Assembly: GCA_029264355.1 (NCBI GenBank)
Contig: JARIBW010000010.1
Span: 16,989 to 80,988, forward strand
Direction of reading: 5' to 3'
From: Collinsella sp.
GTDB taxonomy: Bacteria; Actinomycetota; Coriobacteriia; Coriobacteriales; Coriobacteriaceae
DNA length: 64,000 bases
Shown here: positions 1 to 6,805 of the stretch, piece by piece
How the letters are laid out: the number at the start of each line of letters is the position of its first letter
Numbering within the stretch: position 1 is the first letter of the stretch
Program-made: the position numbers and the translations under genes
The notes under the pieces: generated by a model
Database searches by the model: none
Seen by the model: only the letters and a program-made list of their open reading frames with translations
What the model was told of the DNA's origin: nothing

Positions 1-1
1 C

Positions 2-550
2 TCGAACCTGGCGCGCTTCGATGGCGTGCGCTACGGGTACCGTGAGCCGGGATGCCCGAACTTGGCGGAGCAGAGCGCCAAGAGCCGCGCCCGCGGGTTC
101 GGGGCGGAGGCCAAGCGCCGCCAGATGCTCGGGGCGTACCTGCTCTCCTCGGGCGTTTACGACAAGTACTACTACGCCGCGCAAAAGGCACGCACGCTCA
201 TCGCGCGCGATTACGAGAGCGCGTTCGGGCGCGTCGATGCGATCCTCATGCCGGTGAGCCCCACGGCCGCGTTCAAGTTCGGCGAGCTGTCGGACCCCAC
301 GCAGATGTACCTGTCCGACCTGTTCACCATCTCCATCAACATAGTCGGCAACGGCGGTGTCAGCGTGCCGGTCGGGCTGGGCGCCGATTCCGGGCTGCCC
401 GTCGCCGCGCAACTCGTCGGCCGCCCGTTCGACGACGCCCGGCTGCTGTCGTTCGCCCGCGCGGTGGAGCGCGGGCTCGCCTCGGCCGGGAGAGGCCTTG
501 CGGGCGCGGTCGCGCCCCTGTTCGCCGGGAAGGGGGGCGATCTGGCATGA
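2..550 (+). CDS. gatA: Glutamyl-tRNA(Gln)/aspartyl-tRNA(Asn) amidotransferase subunit A, 3' part
   Basis: This is the C-terminal part of GatA, the amidase subunit that releases ammonia from glutamine and passes it to GatB to amidate Glu-tRNA(Gln) or Asp-tRNA(Asn). The frame is open from the window edge, so the start and the Ser-Ser-Lys catalytic core lie outside. What remains shows the typical GatA tail: NLARFDGVRYGYR, then a YDKYYYAAQKAR helix, then a PVSPTAAFKFGE loop and the LVGRPFDDARLL end. The stop codon overlaps the gatB ATG (ATGA at 547-550), so the two are translationally coupled. The identification is firm; only the 5' end is missing. Confidence 0.95.
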   Translation, partial: SNLARFDGVRYGYREPGCPNLAEQSAKSRARGFGAEAKRRQMLGAYLLSSGVYDKYYYAAQKARTLIARDYESAFGRVDAILMPVSPTAAFKFGELSDPTQMYLSDLFTISINIVGNGGVSVPVGLGADSGLPVAAQLVGRPFDDARLLSFARAVERGLASAGRGLAGAVAPLFAGKGGDLA

Positions 551-2319
551 GGGAGCTCAACGATGTCCTGAGGGATTGGGAGGCCGTCATCGGCCTGGAG
601 ATCCACACCGAGCTCACGACGCTTAAGACCAAGATGTTCTGCGGGTGCAGGCTCAGCCACGACGATGAGCCGAACACCCATGTGTGCCCGGTCTGCCTCG
701 GCCTGCCCGGCGCGCTGCCGGTGCCGAACCGCGGGGCGATCGAGAGCATCGTGAAGGCCGGGCTCGCCACGAATTGCGAGATTCAACGGCGCTCGATGTT
801 TTACCGCAAGCATTATTTCTATCCCGATATGGCCAAGAACTTCCAGACCACGCAGGGGCCGGTGGCGTTTTGCATGCACGGCCGCCTCGGGATCGAGGTG
901 GCCGGCCGCGGCGCGGCCGAGCGCCCGGAATGCGCGTTCGGCGCGTCCGAGGCGGAGAGCCTGGCGAGCGCGAGCGCCAATGCGGCGGGGTTGTCGCGCG
1001 CCATGGCCGAGCAACTTCCCGAGGGCGCCGACGCGCGCCCGTCGGCCGGCGGCGCGGCTTGCGGCTCCGCTGGCGGCGCGGTTTGCGGCTCGGTCGGCGG
1101 CTCCGCCGACGCCACGGCGCCCCGCGGCTCGGTCGGAGCGGAGGGCCGCGGTTCGGGCGCCCTCGCGGTGCCGGTTCGCCATGATGATGGATCCTACGAG
1201 GCGACCATCCGCATCTTGCGCATCCACATGGAGGAGGACGCCGCCAAGATGGTGCACGTCGGCGGCGAGGAGGGGCGCATCGGCGGCGCATCGGAGAGCC
1301 TCGTGGATTACAACCGCTGCGGAACCCCGCTCATCGAGCTCGTGACCGAGCCCGACCTCCGCACGCCCGAGGAAGCGCGCCTGTTCATGGAGAAGCTCCG
1401 CCGCATCTTCTTGACCATCGGCATCTCGGACTGCTCGATGGAGAAGGGTTCCATGCGCTGCGACGGCAACGTGAGCCTGCGCCGCCGCGGCGAGACGGGG
1501 CTGGGCGCCAAGACCGAGCTCAAGAACCTCAACAGCTTCAAGGCCCTGCACGACGGGCTCGCCTACGAGATCTGCCGCCAGGCGGACGTGCTCGAGAGCG
1601 GCGGGGTCGTGCGCCAGGAGACGCGCCATTGGGAGCCCTCGCGCAAGCGCACCGTGGCGATGCGCGCGAAGGAGACCGCCGACGACTACCGTCTGTTCCC
1701 CGATCCCGACCTTGAGCCGTTCGACCTGTCCGACGAGTTCGTCGAGCACTGCCGAGCGGAGATCCCCGAGTTGCCCGATGCCAAGCGCGACCGCTTCGTA
1801 CGGGACTATGGCATCAAGCGCCCGGATGCCGAGCAGCTCGCGGGCGACCCGGCCACGGCGGCGTTTTTCGAGGAGTCGGCCGCGGGGCTTGTCGGCGATG
1901 CGGCCCAGACGGTGGCGAACCTCGTGGTGAACGACCTCGCCGCGCATCTCAAGGCGTCCGGCTCGACGCTGGGGGAGAGCGGTATCTCGCCGACGCAGGT
2001 GGCCTCGCTGGCCAGGTTGCTCGCAGCCGACGCCATCTCGAGCAACCAGGCGCGCGAGGTGCTCGAGGCCATGGCCGGTAGCGGCGAGGACCCCGAGAAG
2101 ATCGTGGATGAGCGCGGGATGCGCCAGGTGAGCGATGCGGGCGCGTTGCAGCCCATCGTCGACCAGGTGCTCGAGGCCTGCGCCGACCAGGCGCGGCAGT
2201 ATCGCGACGGCAATCAGAAGGTCATCGGCTTTTTGGTGGGGCAATGCATGAAGGCGAGCCACGGCAAGGGGAATCCCAAGCTCTTCAACGAGCTGCTGCG
2301 CGCGACGCTGGAGGGGTGA
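547..2319 (+). CDS. gatB: Asp/Glu-tRNA amidotransferase subunit B with a large low-complexity insert
   Basis: GatB activates the acyl group of misacylated tRNA by phosphorylation and transfers ammonia to it. The start chosen is the ATG overlapping the gatA stop, giving 590 residues; most GatB proteins are about 475-500. Family landmarks are the EIHTEL motif near residue 18, the CPVCLGLPG zinc-type loop, the HMEEDAAKM and VDYNRCGTPLIE segments, and the C-terminal YqeY-like tail. The extra length is one block at about residues 119-216, rich in Ala, Gly and Ser, between the GRLGIEV strand and the YEATIRIL strand. The reading frame is intact across it. The insert is unlike anything usual in the family. 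Confidence 0.95.
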   Translation: MRELNDVLRDWEAVIGLEIHTELTTLKTKMFCGCRLSHDDEPNTHVCPVCLGLPGALPVPNRGAIESIVKAGLATNCEIQRRSMFYRKHYFYPDMAKNFQTTQGPVAFCMHGRLGIEVAGRGAAERPECAFGASEAESLASASANAAGLSRAMAEQLPEGADARPSAGGAACGSAGGAVCGSVGGSADATAPRGSVGAEGRGSGALAVPVRHDDGSYEATIRILRIHMEEDAAKMVHVGGEEGRIGGASESLVDYNRCGTPLIELVTEPDLRTPEEARLFMEKLRRIFLTIGISDCSMEKGSMRCDGNVSLRRRGETGLGAKTELKNLNSFKALHDGLAYEICRQADVLESGGVVRQETRHWEPSRKRTVAMRAKETADDYRLFPDPDLEPFDLSDEFVEHCRAEIPELPDAKRDRFVRDYGIKRPDAEQLAGDPATAAFFEESAAGLVGDAAQTVANLVVNDLAAHLKASGSTLGESGISPTQVASLARLLAADAISSNQAREVLEAMAGSGEDPEKIVDERGMRQVSDAGALQPIVDQVLEACADQARQYRDGNQKVIGFLVGQCMKASHGKGNPKLFNELLRATLEG

Positions 2320-2360
2320 CGCCATCGGGCCCGGGTGCGCGAGGGTCCCGCGGCGCGCAT

Positions 2361-2405
2361 GAAAAAAACCGCTGGCAGATATTCATCTGCCAGCGGTGTT
2401 TCTTT
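2361..2405. terminator. Bidirectional intrinsic terminator after gatB
   Basis: A perfect 13-bp stem (2368-2380 with 2385-2397) has a 4-nt loop. It is preceded by a run of seven A and followed by GTTTCTTT. It can therefore stop gatAB transcription on the plus strand and the recombinase remnant on the minus strand. It marks the boundary between core genome and the accessory island. Confidence 0.85.
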
Positions 2406-2873
2406 AGAAGAACGTCGCCACCACGATGTCGTCATGGAGGTGCTCGCCCATGTACGCTTGGTTCTCGAGCATCTTGTTCATGGTCCTGACGCCGAACCGG
2501 GCGCCTCGGGTCGTGCGCAGCCCCTGGGCGTTGAGCTCGTCGTATACCTCCTGCATGGTCTTGCCATCGGCATCCTCGGCGAACATTCTCTGCGCGAACG
2601 GAGCCGTATTCTCGTCTACGACGTGCTTTTTCGTTCCCCTGCCCCTGCCCATGCCGCACCCGAACCCTTGTACCCGTTGAACATGGCGTTCTGGGTGTTG
2701 TAGTCCATCCCCCGCAGTATGTTCTGGGAGAGCTGGTGGCTGTAGCGCTCGGCTATGGCGTCCATCAGTCCCTCGATGAGGATGCCTTCGGGTCCCTCTA
2801 TCGGGATGCTCTCCGCTAATAAGTGTATTCCGCACCCCGTGTTGCGGATTTCCTTCTTCGCCGGCGCTGGCAC
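2404..2873 (-). pseudogene. Decayed serine-recombinase remnant (frameshifted)
   Basis: Two overlapping minus-strand frames together match a stretch of a serine recombinase. The first (about 2650-2873) reads GPEGILIEGLMDAIAERYSH and then LSQNILRGM. The second (2404-2640) reads KKHVVDENTAPFAQRMF, then the Asn-Ala-Gln-Gly and TRRGARFGVRTMNKML segments. The same order occurs in the intact recombinase at 6806-8248. The N-terminal catalytic serine region and the C-terminal part are absent and the frame is broken near 2640, so no active enzyme can be made. It is probably a relic of an earlier integration. Confidence 0.85.
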
Positions 2874-2979
2874 GTACTTATGCTTCGTTCTTGTTTGCCA
2901 ATCGTTGCGGCTCGGTCGTTATTCTCAACTGATGGATACGCTGCTTGTCGATACTGTCGACCGTATGGAGCGACGGATA

Positions 2980-3267
2980 TTAGCCGACGTTCTGCAACTT
3001 ATCGGGCATCTTGACTTTTTCCTCGCCGTTGCACAAAACGCCGGAGGGAATGGGGATATCGACAAAGGTCACGCGTCCGCGCGTGATGGTGGGCACGGCT
3101 GTGGAGCCCTCCTCGAGACCGCGCGCGTCCAGCGCATCGACATCGCGCTTGAGCAGGGAGACGGTCACATCGGACCCCACATGGCCGACGTTTTCCGGAG
3201 CCGCCTGCAGCGACTCCTCGAACGGAACGGAGATATCGGTGAGCTACGGTGTTTCAGGTTCGTGCAT
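2980..3267 (-). pseudogene. Small unknown ORF interrupted by an in-frame stop
   Basis: I do not recognise this protein. Reading from an ATG at 3267 (preceded on the minus strand by GAAAGGAAGG, a good ribosome site) gives 95 codons with TAG at codon 8. The rest stays open for 87 residues and looks protein-like: a VGSDVTVSLLKRDVDALDA segment and a RVTFVDIPIPSG segment. Either the gene is nonsense-mutated, or translation begins downstream (for example the GTG near 3180). It lies between the recombinase remnant and the AT-rich repressor region, so it is likely decayed island cargo. Confidence 0.4.
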
Positions 3268-3859
3268 AACGCCTTCCTTTCTGTGCCGGGCTTCCCTTGA
3301 GGGGAGTGGCTCCTGATGCCCCTGATTCTGAAGATGTCGATGAGGGAGCCGGGTTCCTCACCATCCAAGTGCTGCTGATAGCAGCTTTCATGCTGCTATG
3401 CCCGCGATCGAGATGACGGGGCCGACCCAGACGGCCACCTCGGCAGCCCCTCGCCGCGTCTCATACGGGCAACCTCCCTGATCAAGACACCGAGCCTGAA
3501 GTCGGCGCGTCGTGGTCGACCCTGAGGCTCTTGTGTGCCTCGACGACGTCGCACACGGCAGGCTCGCTTATTCCCTTCCTCCCATTCGCAAGCTCCTCCT
3601 CAAATTTAGAAAACTAAATTAATTTGAAAAAATGACATCGGAAAGAATCTTGCGGGAGTTTTCTCCATGCTTACGGCGAGGCAGTTCGGCTCTTTCAAGT
3701 GAAAATCGTCAGGCTTCTTCTTTCGAGATCTTTATGCCTCTGAAGATAAACCGCAGATAGAAGCCAATTCTACCTGAGTCATTCCCATTCCGGCTCGCTC
3801 TGCGGCTAAAGGGTTGTTCTTAAGCATTCATACATCCCTCTGTGATTCCAAGAATACAC
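3268..3859. other. Gene-poor, partly AT-rich island segment
   Basis: No gene can be supported here. On the minus strand short open stretches (for example KFEEELANGRKGISEP near 3570-3600) end quickly in stops and look like eroded coding DNA. From about 3600 base composition shifts strongly to A+T compared with the rest of the window. That is typical of acquired DNA and of the control region of the repressor that follows. Confidence 0.6.
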
Positions 3860-3877
3860 GAGTATTTAGTAATACTC
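3860..3877. promoter_or_regulatory. Candidate repressor operator (18-bp palindrome)
   Basis: GAGTATT and AATACTC form a perfect 7-bp inverted repeat around TAGT, 67 bp upstream of the repressor start in an AT-rich stretch. The size and symmetry fit a dimeric phage-type repressor site. A related half-site (GGGTATTATTA) follows near 3911. Assignment to the neighbouring repressor is inference. Confidence 0.45.
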
Positions 3878-3944
3878 AATAACTAATTTAGCAAAATCGG
3901 TATCTAGTTGGGTATTATTAAATTACGAGCAGATAGGAGCACCT

Positions 3945-4604
3945 ATGGGACTTCCAGAAAATATCGACGCGCTGCTTGTTAAGCACGACATTACTCAAGA
4001 GGCCCTCGCGCGAATTGCAGGCGTAACTCCCGGTTCGGTAACTGGCTGGCGTAAGGGTGCGCGACCGCGTAAAGAAGCAATAGCTAGGCTGTGTGAGTAT
4101 TTCAATATTACTGAAGATGATTTGATTTCTGATCATTATGGTCTCGCCGCCACGGAGCACGGTCGGGTCCCCTCCGGCGCAAAGCTCCCCTCCGAGCCCC
4201 GCCCCGCCTACGCCCCGCTGCTCGGCCGCGTTCATGCGGGCGAGGCCTGCGAGCCCGACATCATCGACGGCCGCATCCCCATACCCTACGAGGTTCGTTC
4301 GGCCCACCCCGACGGCTACTTCCTCGAGGTCGAGGGCACGTGCATGAGCCGCGTCTACCCCGAGGGGTGCCACATCTACATCGACCCGCGCCAGCAGCCT
4401 CGCAACGGCTCGGTCGCGGTGGTCTCCATCGACGGCGCGGACTACGTGATGCGCCGCCTGTATAACACGGGGCGCACCGTCGTGCTGTCCCCGGACTCGT
4501 GGGACGACTGCTACGAGGACATAGTCATAACGGGGGAGGACGAACGCACGGTGGAGTACGTCGGCACCGTGGTCTGGTTCCAGCCCGCGGAGGAGATGGA
4601 GTAG
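3945..4604 (+). CDS. Phage-type repressor, HTH plus non-catalytic S24-like domain
   Basis: A 219-residue DNA-binding repressor of the LexA/CI type. Residues about 5-60 form a helix-turn-helix (TQEALARIAGVTPGSVTGW). Residues about 80-215 are an S24 peptidase-like dimerisation domain. Ordinary members cleave themselves using a Ser-Lys pair in a GDSM motif and a VKRL motif. Here the corresponding motifs read GTCMSRVYPEG and VMRRL, so Cys133 stands in the serine position and Arg170 in the lysine position. RecA-induced self-cleavage is therefore unlikely. Start ATG has GGAG eight bases upstream. It probably controls the island genes nearby. A second copy of its last 13 codons occurs at 5216-5255. 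Confidence 0.85.
   Translation: MGLPENIDALLVKHDITQEALARIAGVTPGSVTGWRKGARPRKEAIARLCEYFNITEDDLISDHYGLAATEHGRVPSGAKLPSEPRPAYAPLLGRVHAGEACEPDIIDGRIPIPYEVRSAHPDGYFLEVEGTCMSRVYPEGCHIYIDPRQQPRNGSVAVVSIDGADYVMRRLYNTGRTVVLSPDSWDDCYEDIVITGEDERTVEYVGTVVWFQPAEEME
4562..4601 (+). repeat. 40-bp direct repeat, copy 1 (3' end of repressor gene)
   Basis: This segment encodes the last 13 codons of the repressor (GTVVWFQPAEEME) and matches 5216-5255 at 37 of 40 bases. All three differences are at third codon positions and synonymous. The repeat flanks the small membrane-protein gene. Confidence 0.8.
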
Positions 4605-4630
4605 GAGGGGCGCCGAAGGGGTGATTGTCT

Positions 4631-5146
4631 ATGGACCTTCAGGGAGTGGTGCAGGCGGTCGTTATCGCCGGCGGGACGGTCATAGTCTCCTCCGTCGTAT
4701 CGGTCATCTCGGGCGCGAGTTGGAGGCTGTCTGCCAGGCGCGACCTCGAGCTGCATGATGACCTTGCCGCCCATGCGCGTTGCGATGAGGAGCGCGAGGT
4801 GGCCGAGGCGATGCGCAGAAGGGCCTTTGAGAGGGCGAGGCGCGGTGCGACGCGCAAGAACAGGGTGCTGAGCGCGCTCGGGTCGGCTTTCGGCTTCGCG
4901 CCAGCGACCATGATCGGTCTGGCGATCTCGGGCTTCTATATCCTTATCGACCCCGATGGCTTCGGTTCCCCCAAGAGCATCCTCGCGATCATGGGGGTCG
5001 CCATCTCAATCGACGCCGCCTGCCATGCCGCCCAGTGGGCGCTAGACAAAAAGGCTGAACGGGAAAACAGTCCAGCCGAGAAGGATGTGAGCCGCGAGCG
5101 ACAGGAGGAAGTAAGCATACGGGTAGATGATCAGGAATCGAGTTAA
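4631..5146 (+). CDS. Small membrane protein of unknown function
   Basis: I do not recognise the family. The product (171 residues from ATG 4631, or 173 from TTG 4625; GAAGGGG lies about ten bases before the ATG) has an N-terminal hydrophobic segment at about residues 5-28. A charged, probably helical stretch rich in Arg and Glu (about 33-75) follows, then two further hydrophobic segments (about 83-106 and 112-133) and a charged tail. This suggests a three-pass inner-membrane protein with a cytoplasmic coil. It starts 26 bases after the repressor and so may be co-transcribed with it. It is bracketed by the 40-bp repeats, which suggests it entered as a unit. Confidence 0.6.
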   Translation: MDLQGVVQAVVIAGGTVIVSSVVSVISGASWRLSARRDLELHDDLAAHARCDEEREVAEAMRRRAFERARRGATRKNRVLSALGSAFGFAPATMIGLAISGFYILIDPDGFGSPKSILAIMGVAISIDAACHAAQWALDKKAERENSPAEKDVSRERQEEVSIRVDDQESS

Positions 5147-5215
5147 GAAGTCGGGCATGGCGGACCCTTTCGGAGTCTTTGGCTGCTGGGGCCACTGTAT
5201 GAGATGTGTAGCCAA

Positions 5216-5255
5216 CGGTACCGTGGTTTGGTTCCAACCCGCGGAGGAGATGGAG
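5216..5255 (+). repeat. 40-bp direct repeat, copy 2 (orphan repressor 3' fragment)
   Basis: This copy again encodes GTVVWFQPAEEME but is detached from any repressor gene. It reads on in the frame of a short ORF (5127-5339). Only synonymous differences separate it from copy 1, so it derives from a related repressor gene and not from random drift. It also supplies the GGAGGAG upstream of the DUF3800 start. Confidence 0.8.
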
Positions 5256-5262
5256 CAGGGAT

Positions 5263-6030
5263 ATGGGGCGGATAGATTGGCGGAGTTCCGAGCGGTCCCC
5301 GCTATTCAGCGGGTTAGAGTACAACGTTTATTGCGATGAGAGCTGCCACCTCGAGCATGATCGTTTCAAAGCGATGTCTCTCGGCGCTGTTTGGTGTCCC
5401 AAAGAGAAGACCAGGGAGATAAACAGGAGAATAGTCGAGATAAAGGCAGACCACGGGATAAAAAGGGATGCCGAGGTCAAGTGGACTAAGATCTCCCCGT
5501 GCAACAGGCAGCTTTATATGGACATCGTCGATTACTTTTTCGACAATGATGATTTGCATTTCAGGGGGCTCATCATTCCCGACAAGGGAATTCTGAGGCA
5601 TGACGAGTTCTCCCAGACGCATGACCAGTGGTATTACAAGATGTACTTCACCATGTTGAAGACGATATTTGAGCGTTCAGCGAGGTACTACGTTTACATC
5701 GACATAAAGGACTCCCATTCTGGGGAGAACGCCGAGAGGCTTGCCGACGTTTGCGCCAACGATAGATATGATTTCGACCATGAGATCGTTCGGAGAGTTC
5801 AGCCCATAAGGTCTGAGGAAGTACAACTTATGCAAATCGTCGACATCCTGACTGGTGCCCTCACATATAGACACAACCACCCAACCGGCGAAGGCGGTTT
5901 CAGTCAGGCCAAGGTTGACGTGATCAACAGAATCGTCAGGCGTTCGGGAGTGTCGCTGACCAAATCCACATTGCTCTCAGAGAAGAAGATGAACCTGCTT
6001 GTCTGGGAGCCGTACATGGCGGTGAGATGA
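5263..6030 (+). CDS. DUF3800-family protein (putative nuclease-like island cargo)
   Basis: The 255-residue product has the DUF3800 signature: an N-terminal strand ending YCDES (residues 22-26) with the conserved Asp, then an AMSLGAVWCP strand, then a KWTKIS segment. Later segments are YYVYIDIKDS and the C-terminal EEVQLMQIVDILTGAL with its acidic residue. The family is widespread in mobile elements and has been suggested to have an RNase H-like fold; its function is not settled. Start ATG 5263 is the only good in-frame start before the conserved strand. Its stop overlaps the next ATG (ATGA at 6027-6030), so the two genes are coupled and likely form a two-protein unit. Confidence 0.75.
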   Translation: MGRIDWRSSERSPLFSGLEYNVYCDESCHLEHDRFKAMSLGAVWCPKEKTREINRRIVEIKADHGIKRDAEVKWTKISPCNRQLYMDIVDYFFDNDDLHFRGLIIPDKGILRHDEFSQTHDQWYYKMYFTMLKTIFERSARYYVYIDIKDSHSGENAERLADVCANDRYDFDHEIVRRVQPIRSEEVQLMQIVDILTGALTYRHNHPTGEGGFSQAKVDVINRIVRRSGVSLTKSTLLSEKKMNLLVWEPYMAVR

Positions 6031-6590
6031 TGGAGTGCTGGATTCCCAGGGAGGAAGAACTCCGGCCCGGTGAAGATTGGCAAGATTACGAGCTCCGTCT
6101 GTATGACCTGTTCAAGGCCGATTTCCTCGATAGCAGACCTACGTTCGATGGAATGCCGGTCAGGGTCAGGGTGAATCCCAAGTACGATGAGCGGGAGGAG
6201 GCGTTCTGGCATCTGACATGCAGGGACTACTCCCACGGTGATGGTTTGCCCGAGTCCCGTGATCCGGATATGGAGAGATGCCGAAGGATAAGATGGCCGC
6301 GCGCGTTTATCGAGAATCACAGGATATGCGCTCTCCACTCCGAGATGGCCGGCGAGTGCCGCGGCGTCATGGTATGGACTGCGGGCCATACCGTTAAGCA
6401 CGGCCGATCGGTGCCGAGGGTGAAGCTCTTCCAGGAAGAAGAGTCGTACCTAGTTGTTTTGGAGCCGCGGAGGAAGAAGGGCTATTGCCTGCTGGTTACC
6501 GCTTACCACGTCGAGGAGGAGTGGAGCCGTAGGAAGATCGCGCGGGAGGCGGAGAAGAACGGGGCCCTGTTCTTCGGCCCTTGCGGTTAA
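6027..6590 (+). CDS. Hypothetical protein, possible BECR/RelE-like toxin-fold partner of DUF3800
   Basis: The 187-residue product begins with an acidic region (DWQDYELRLYDLFKADF), then VRVNPKYDEREEAFWHLTC, then a PDMERCRRIRWPRAFIENHR stretch. It ends with ESYLVVLEPRRKKGYCLLV and TAYHVEEEWSRRKIAREAE. The closing pattern (YLVVL, a short loop, LLVTAY, basic helix) resembles phage-associated barnase/EndoU/RelE-like (BECR) nucleases. That is a recollection of pattern, not a proven match. Translation is coupled to the DUF3800 gene by an ATGA overlap. A strong hairpin follows six bases after the stop, closing the operon. Confidence 0.5.
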   Translation: MMECWIPREEELRPGEDWQDYELRLYDLFKADFLDSRPTFDGMPVRVRVNPKYDEREEAFWHLTCRDYSHGDGLPESRDPDMERCRRIRWPRAFIENHRICALHSEMAGECRGVMVWTAGHTVKHGRSVPRVKLFQEEESYLVVLEPRRKKGYCLLVTAYHVEEEWSRRKIAREAEKNGALFFGPCG

Positions 6591-6595
6591 ACGCA

Positions 6596-6619
6596 GGAAG
6601 CGCCCGTTCGGGCGCTTCC
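6596..6619 (+). terminator. Hairpin closing the DUF3800 operon
   Basis: A 10-bp perfect GC-rich stem (GGAAGCGCCC with GGGCGCTTCC) has a GTTC loop and lies directly after the stop at 6590. There is no T-run, so termination may be partial or the hairpin may protect the 3' end. Confidence 0.6.
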
Positions 6620-6805
6620 AGAGGACTCCTTCACACACACGGTGGATGAGCAATATTAGTTTAAATCACGGGAGCCTGATAAAGATGTGGATACGGTGAG
6701 AGATTGGTAATTGTCGGTGAAAAGCAATAGGCCCCGCGCATATGGGCGGCAACCCTGCGCGAGGCCGTAAACAAAACCCACCCCCGAAGGGAAGGCAAGG
6801 ACATT

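Noticed and set aside
211..2325. 704-codon open frame antisense to gatB
   Set aside because: High-GC shadow of a firmly identified gene; composition is Arg/Ala/His-rich without motifs. The same applies to the long minus-strand frames at 10011-12029, 17930-19726, 19883-21442 and 32587-35034.
2755..3300. 181-codon plus-strand frame over the island left end
   Set aside because: It overlaps the recombinase remnant and the small minus-strand ORF, has no clear ribosome site and no recognisable motif.
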